From LZORAL124-50-18 sp051208045 (GTDB taxonomy: Bacteria > Pseudomonadota > Gammaproteobacteria > Pseudomonadales > Oleiphilaceae), in contig JBPJFY010000005.1 of NCBI GenBank assembly GCA_051208045.1, positions 62,001 through 126,000 on the forward strand: DNA of 64,000 bases, in the 5' to 3' direction. Positions 59,765 through 64,000 of this stretch are shown piece after piece. How positions within the stretch are numbered: position 1 is the first letter of the stretch; each line of letters begins with the position of its first letter. A program made the translations under genes and the position numbers. The notes beneath the pieces were generated by a model. That model was not told the origin of the DNA, ran no database searches, and saw only the letters and a program-made list of their open reading frames with translations.

Positions 59765-61402
59765 TCAGCGTTTCGTGCCGGGTTTAAACAGTAAGTATAA
59801 GCCGATCCCCGTCAGGAGGATACCCTCCCACGGTAAGTCTGTGGCGTAGGTCAATAGTCGGGGTTCGAAAACTGCCGCCGCCAAAACCAGGCACGCTATG
59901 CCTGCAGGCTTCCGGAGGGTGCCATGAGATGCCTGCGATTCTGGGCGGTTCCCTGGGCGCGGCAGCCCTCGGTTTTCAAGGGCTCGTAAGTGACTGAATG
60001 TGTCGTGAATCAGTTTGGGCATTTCCGGCGCCTGTTCGATCCAATCCGGCAAATGCTGCTGGATGTTCTTCAGCATGCCGGGCGGGGCCAGGCGATCTTT
60101 CATCCACTTTTCAAGGAAGGGGTGTGCGGTTGCCCACAGATCCAGATCCGGGTAGAGCTGTCTGCCCAGGCCTTCGATATTCAACAGCGTTTTCTGCAAC
60201 AGTACGAGTTGCGGTTGCACTTCCATATCAAAGCGGCGGGCAGTCTGGAAGAGTCGCAGTAAAAACTGGCCAAACGAGATTTCCTTGAGTGGGCGCTCAA
60301 ATATAGGCTCACAGACTGTTCGAATAGCAGACTCAAATTCATTGACACGCGTGGTTTCGGGTACCCAGCCAGAGTCAATGTGCAACTGGGCCACTTGATG
60401 ATAATCGCGATTGAAAAACGCGAGCAGGTTGCGCGCCAGATAATTCTGGTCCATCGGGCTGAGTGATCCCATGATGCCAAAATCCACAGCGATGTATTGC
60501 GGGTCGTCCGGCTTTTCCGGGTTAACGAAAATATTACCGGGATGCATGTCTGCGTGGAAAAAACTGTCACGGAAAACCTGAGTGAAAAAGATCTCTACCC
60601 CTTTTTCTGCAAGCAGCTTGAGGTTTACGTCGTGCTTATTAAGAGTAGCGATATCCGCGACGGGAATACCATAGATTCTTTCCATCACCAGCATGTTAGG
60701 GCTGGTAAACGGCCAGTGAATTTTGGGAATGTAAATCAGGGTGGAATGATCAAAGTTTCTGCGTAACTGGGAAGCATTGGCGGCCTCCCGTTGCAGGTCA
60801 AGCTCGTCAAAAATGGTTTGTTCATAGTCTCGCACCACGTCAACCGGGTGCAGCCGGCGTCCATCCACCCAAAAACGCTCCATGGCGGAGGCCATGGTAT
60901 ACATCAGCGCGATGTCCTGTGCGATGATCCGTTCAATTCCGGGGCGAATGACTTTAATGACCACATCTTCGCCGGTTTTCAGCCGGGCGGTATGCACCTG
61001 AGCCACAGAGGCAGACGCAAGTGGCGTTGCGTTAAAGTCATCGAAGGCATCGGCAATTGGCCGCTTCAAATTGCGGGTGATGATGTCACAGGCTTCCGCG
61101 CTGCTGAACGGCGGAACCCTGTCCTGCAAGTTCACCAGTTCCTGGGCGATATCGTCCGGGAGCAGGTCGCGTCGCGTCGAAAGAATTTGTCCGAATTTGA
61201 CAAATACGGGGCCCAAGTCCTCCAGAGCCAACCGAATACGCTGTGCTCGCGGCAGGTCTGATTGGCCGGGTATCAGTCGCCAGGGTGCCAGCACAATGAG
61301 CAATTTTAACCAGGGAGGCAGTTGATCGTGCGGGATTAACTCATCCAGACGGTATTTTGCGAGTATCCAGAGTATTTTAATCAGACGGAAAGTTCGTATC
61401 AC
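59765..61402 (-). CDS. ubiB: ubiquinone biosynthesis protein UbiB
   Basis: An atypical kinase-like ATPase of the ABC1/ADCK3/UbiB family needed for ubiquinone synthesis. The KxGQ motif is in FVKFGQILSTRRDLLPDDIA, and the catalytic part has ADMHPGNIFVNPEKPDDPQY and IAVDFGIMGSLSPMDQNYLA. Two hydrophobic segments at the C-terminus anchor it in the membrane. Length (545 aa) is standard. The GTG start overlaps the ubiJ stop as GTGA. Confidence 0.97.
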   Translation of the reverse strand: MIRTFRLIKILWILAKYRLDELIPHDQLPPWLKLLIVLAPWRLIPGQSDLPRAQRIRLALEDLGPVFVKFGQILSTRRDLLPDDIAQELVNLQDRVPPFSSAEACDIITRNLKRPIADAFDDFNATPLASASVAQVHTARLKTGEDVVIKVIRPGIERIIAQDIALMYTMASAMERFWVDGRRLHPVDVVRDYEQTIFDELDLQREAANASQLRRNFDHSTLIYIPKIHWPFTSPNMLVMERIYGIPVADIATLNKHDVNLKLLAEKGVEIFFTQVFRDSFFHADMHPGNIFVNPEKPDDPQYIAVDFGIMGSLSPMDQNYLARNLLAFFNRDYHQVAQLHIDSGWVPETTRVNEFESAIRTVCEPIFERPLKEISFGQFLLRLFQTARRFDMEVQPQLVLLQKTLLNIEGLGRQLYPDLDLWATAHPFLEKWMKDRLAPPGMLKNIQQHLPDWIEQAPEMPKLIHDTFSHLRALENRGLPRPGNRPESQASHGTLRKPAGIACLVLAAAVFEPRLLTYATDLPWEGILLTGIGLYLLFKPGTKR

Positions 61403-62070
61403 TGCGCATCCTTGGTTTGCGTGCCGACGCGGCGGTCTGAGAGGCGGTCTGTGAGTGCCTGGAGGCGTGCTTCGAGGGCGTCAACAGTGTCAGACAACGC
61501 ATTGATCTGATGCTGTTGGTACTGCTGCTCGCTGCGTGTGGGGAGCAATCGTGCTTCTTCCACCAGATATTCCTCAAGATTGCTGAGCAATGAGGTGTTC
61601 AGGTTCCTTCCCCAGCGTGAGCTTCCTCGTAATGTCCGCCCCATCAGGTGTGCCGGAATATCGCCAAGATGCTCTGCGAGCAGTGCTTCCCAATCCACAT
61701 CAATGTGGCGCCCCAGGACCAACCATTGTTCCAGGAGGACTTTGTCTCCGACCACTTTCACATCGTGCGATTGTGGTGGGAGCGGTTCCGATTCGACCAG
61801 AAGCAATCGCGCCAGCGTCAGCGGGGTGGTAATCAGCGTGCAATCCGGTACGCCGTCCTGTGCCGGGCGAGAAACGGTTAGTTTATCGCCATCCGTGTTC
61901 AACTGCAGGTGCGCAATGGGCAGTTCGATGGTCAAACACGTATTGGCGAGTGCCTTTAACCGTACCCGTGTCGCGGGAGATTTGTCCAGTGCACGATTGA
62001 TCGCACTCTCCAGCGGGTGCAACAGCGTTGCTGCCCATGGATCGGATTGGCCCTGACTTCGGGTCGTCAA
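61399..62070 (-). CDS. ubiJ: ubiquinone biosynthesis accessory factor UbiJ
   Basis: A lipid-binding SCP2-domain protein of the soluble Ubi complex, here 223 residues. The SCP2 part covers residues about 10-120 (LHPLESAINRALDKSPATRV, CLTIELPIAHLQLNTDGDKL). A coiled coil forms the C-terminus (INALSDTVDALEARLQALTD). The TTG start overlaps the ubiE stop. Order ubiE-ubiJ-ubiB is the conserved one. Confidence 0.92.
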   Translation of the reverse strand: MTTRSQGQSDPWAATLLHPLESAINRALDKSPATRVRLKALANTCLTIELPIAHLQLNTDGDKLTVSRPAQDGVPDCTLITTPLTLARLLLVESEPLPPQSHDVKVVGDKVLLEQWLVLGRHIDVDWEALLAEHLGDIPAHLMGRTLRGSSRWGRNLNTSLLSNLEEYLVEEARLLPTRSEQQYQQHQINALSDTVDALEARLQALTDRLSDRRVGTQTKDAQ

Positions 62071-62852
62071 GGTTTAACCCCGGTGTGCAGCGCGACAATG
62101 CCGCCGGTCATATTAAAATATTTACAGCGTACCAGGCCGGCATTTTCCATCATGGCTTTCAGTGTTTCCTGGTCCGGGTGCATGCGAATGGATTCTGCCA
62201 GATACTGATAGCTTTCGCTGTCGCCGGCAACCAGTTTGCCCATCAGTGGCAGTGCGGTAAACGAATACGCGTCATAGGCTTTGCTCAGCAGCGGCAACGT
62301 CGGTTTGGAAAATTCCAGAACCAGCAGTTTGCCACCGGGCTTCAGGCAGCGCGCCATGGAGGCCAGCGCTTTGTCTTTGTCGGTGACGTTACGCAGACCA
62401 AAGGCGATGCTGATGCAATCAAAGCTGTTATCAGGGAAGGGCAGCTCTTCGGCATTTGCCTGCACGATGGAGATATTGCTCCCATACCCTTTGTCCAGCA
62501 GGCGATCACGCCCGACTTTCAGCATGGAGTTATTAATATCAGCCAACACCACCGAGCCGGACGGGCCAACAAGATCAGAAAACTTCATGGTGAGGTCACC
62601 GGTGCCACCGGCGATGTCCAGTACCTGGTGGCCGGGGCGCACACTGCTCACTTCAATCGTGAATCGCTTCCAAAGACGGTGAATCCCCAATGACATCAAG
62701 TCGTTCATCAAATCATACTTTGAGGCAACCGAATGAAACACTTCGGCGACCTGGTCCACCTTGGTGTCTTTGTTGATGGTTTTATACCCGAAGTGTGTGG
62801 TTTCTTTGTCCTGGTCTGCTGACTGGCGCTTATCCACCGTCTGTTCGGTCAT
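62067..62852 (-). CDS. ubiE: ubiquinone/menaquinone methyltransferase UbiE
   Basis: A SAM-dependent C-methyltransferase of ubiquinone and menaquinone synthesis. The motif VLDIAGGTGDLTMKFSDLVG lies near residue 78, with the family stretch THFGYKTINKDTKVDQVAEV at the N-terminus and FGLRNVTDKDKALASMARCL later. At 261 residues it is normal. It is the first gene of the coupled minus-strand block and is divergent from the PHA-system gene. Confidence 0.97.
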   Translation of the reverse strand: MTEQTVDKRQSADQDKETTHFGYKTINKDTKVDQVAEVFHSVASKYDLMNDLMSLGIHRLWKRFTIEVSSVRPGHQVLDIAGGTGDLTMKFSDLVGPSGSVVLADINNSMLKVGRDRLLDKGYGSNISIVQANAEELPFPDNSFDCISIAFGLRNVTDKDKALASMARCLKPGGKLLVLEFSKPTLPLLSKAYDAYSFTALPLMGKLVAGDSESYQYLAESIRMHPDQETLKAMMENAGLVRCKYFNMTGGIVALHTGVKP

Positions 62853-63028
62853 GAGGCTTTCCTGTATCTGATCGAGTTTAACTGTGCGCTATTCTACATA
62901 GATGCGGATGACTTGTCTTTGACTAAAACATCGCACTGAGTTGAGATACAATAGATAAAGGCGGAGAGGAATTTTTCTCCATTCGTAGTATGTACTCTTG
63001 GGTACCCCTGTTGATAAGAAGAATATAA

Positions 63029-63310
63029 ATGTCCGTTATCGAAATTCAGAGACACCACACCCTGGACCATGAGCATGCCGTTGCTACCGCCGACAAGCTG
63101 GCGCAAACCCTGGCGTCGCGATTTGATGTGCATTACACCTGGGATGGGGATACGCTCCATTTTTCCCGGACCGGTGCACGAGGCACGTTAACGGTCGAGC
63201 CAAGCCAGATACATATACGAATGGAACTCGGATTTTTATTGCGCCCCATGAAAGGGAAGATCGAGCGGTCTATCCATGACCACCTGGATGGTCTGATTGA
63301 AAATGCCTGA
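63029..63310 (+). CDS. polyhydroxyalkanoic acid system family protein
   Basis: A 93-residue protein of the PHA-system (PHA_gran_rgn) family: EIQRHHTLDHEHAVATADKL near the start and LGFLLRPMKGKIERSIHDHL near the end. Related genes lie next to PHA granule genes in other bacteria. Function is not established. The gene is divergent from ubiE (176 bases between). The phasin-like protein at 21442 may be part of the same granule biology. Confidence 0.88.
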   Translation: MSVIEIQRHHTLDHEHAVATADKLAQTLASRFDVHYTWDGDTLHFSRTGARGTLTVEPSQIHIRMELGFLLRPMKGKIERSIHDHLDGLIENA

Positions 63311-63682
63311 TCGCGGGGTGTGCAGGGGGAATCACTACAGATGGGTGCTTGGTTCGGGTCGCCCAGACTCACGCGCTTGTCCGATTTTTGTTCAGTGTCG
63401 ACATCCGCGCCAAACACCTTACTTCATCGGTCTAACCGGCAAGCATTAATGCAGTGGCGTAATAGTGAAGTTTTAGAATGGATGCTGTGTCCGTCTTGGC
63501 AAAAATGCTATACAAAGCGGTCCCAACAATATAAAACGCTTACCAGGATAAGAGAATCAAGCCATACCGGGGAACACTTAAAGTGAAAAGCTGGGAATGG
63601 TTACGGCATGGAAGCGTTTACTGAATAATGTCCAAATCCGTGGAAGCGATGATTCTCAGGAACTCTCAATCTGGAGTTAGCG
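63311..63682. other. 372-base region without a convincing gene
   Basis: Several short frames exist (for example 63320-63586 plus), but none has a good ribosome binding site or a recognisable product. A GGAG at 63672 belongs to the next gene. No repeat or hairpin of note was seen. Confidence 0.4.
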
Positions 63683-64000
63683 ATGTTAAAAAAAGGATTC
63701 TTTCTACTATTCATCTTTTGTGTGCACGGTTGTGGCAGCGATAGTGCGCAACTCAATGATGAAGAAAAACAAACTATAGATGAAGATGTTGCAATACAGA
63801 AATTGATCGCAGAATCTCCATGTGGACACATACCTTTCAGTTTTGGTGATTATTTCATTTGGTTCCAGGGGAACAATGGGGCTGCAGGCCCGAGTGATTT
63901 TTTAGCCTCCATGTATTCACTAAATACGAGAACAGACGAACAGTCAGAATTGACTTCTGACATTATAGCTACGAGTGACGAATACACTGATTGCCGACTT
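63683..64000 (+). CDS. putative lipoprotein, cut by window end
   Basis: An ORF of at least 106 codons begins at ATG 63683, with GGAG seven bases upstream, and is still open at base 64000. The N-terminus MLKKGFFLLFIFCVHGCGSD is a lipoprotein signal with a VHGC lipobox (Cys about residue 17). The mature part is acidic and shows two further cysteines (SPCGHIPF and TDCRL). No family was recognised from this fragment. Confidence 0.65.
   Translation, partial: MLKKGFFLLFIFCVHGCGSDSAQLNDEEKQTIDEDVAIQKLIAESPCGHIPFSFGDYFIWFQGNNGAAGPSDFLASMYSLNTRTDEQSELTSDIIATSDEYTDCRL

Overview
The window is chromosomal DNA of a Gram-negative gammaproteobacterium, most like the marine Pseudomonadales/Oceanospirillales. 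The main support is the block at 56.7-62.9 kb, which reads ubiE-ubiJ-ubiB-hisI-hisE-tatA-tatB-tatC-rsmE on the minus strand, an order familiar from Pseudomonas and relatives, with a polyhydroxyalkanoate-system gene divergent from ubiE. Sec, Tat and lipoprotein signals, periplasmic proteins and c-di-GMP enzymes agree. No rRNA, tRNA, prophage, intact IS or CRISPR was seen.

Layout. 0-3.4 kb: lipid-modification operon (FAD oxidoreductase, DUF1365, cyclopropane fatty acid synthase). 3.8-15.5 kb: an AT-richer stress island with a Gld-type ABC exporter (ATPase, permease/GldG fusion, DUF4340), an unknown divergent gene, groES-groEL, two small heat-shock proteins, a DegP/HtrA protease and a second heat-shock sigma factor (RpoH paralogue). 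15.6-19.8 kb: M91-type zinc peptidase, voltage-gated-type K+ channel, secreted DUF4214 protein, periplasmic binding protein. 19.8-20.1 kb: a 268-bp MITE with nested inverted repeats. 20-29.9 kb: diguanylate cyclase, phasin-like protein, two secreted lipases, DUF1223, coiled-coil protein, patatin, AEC permease. 30-42.3 kb: CofD-like protein, SixA, FapA/DUF342, hybrid kinase, DUF1329, DUF3108, serine hydrolase, two response regulators. 42.4-48 kb: DUF1501/DUF1800 pair, the latter with eight repeated domains. 48.5-56.7 kb: DUF2156, class 3 lipase, peroxiredoxin-glutaredoxin fusion, HD-GYP, FRG-domain and small membrane proteins. 56.7-64 kb: rsmE/tat/his/ubi block, PHA-system gene and a lipoprotein cut by the window end.

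The most notable system is the stress island. Three promoters share one geometry (xTTGAA, 14 bp, CCC(C/T)-type -10) matching the sigma-32 consensus. They stand before the ABC operon, groES and the first hsp20. The island also encodes its own RpoH-like factor, which suggests a self-contained heat-shock regulon. RNA-level control is suggested at three places: a 17-codon leader peptide ending in Pro-Pro-Pro-Asn-stop followed by mutually exclusive hairpins before the ABC operon; a ROSE-like thermometer core before hsp20; and an SD-sequestering hairpin plus an undescribed 41-codon ORF that overlaps the rpoH-like start.

A second unusual signal is a set of degenerate tandem repeats with 12-16 bp period in four intergenic spacers (24.67, 36.55, 37.96 and 40.13 kb). 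The sequences are unrelated to each other, but three of the four fill the space between neighbouring stop codons or genes.
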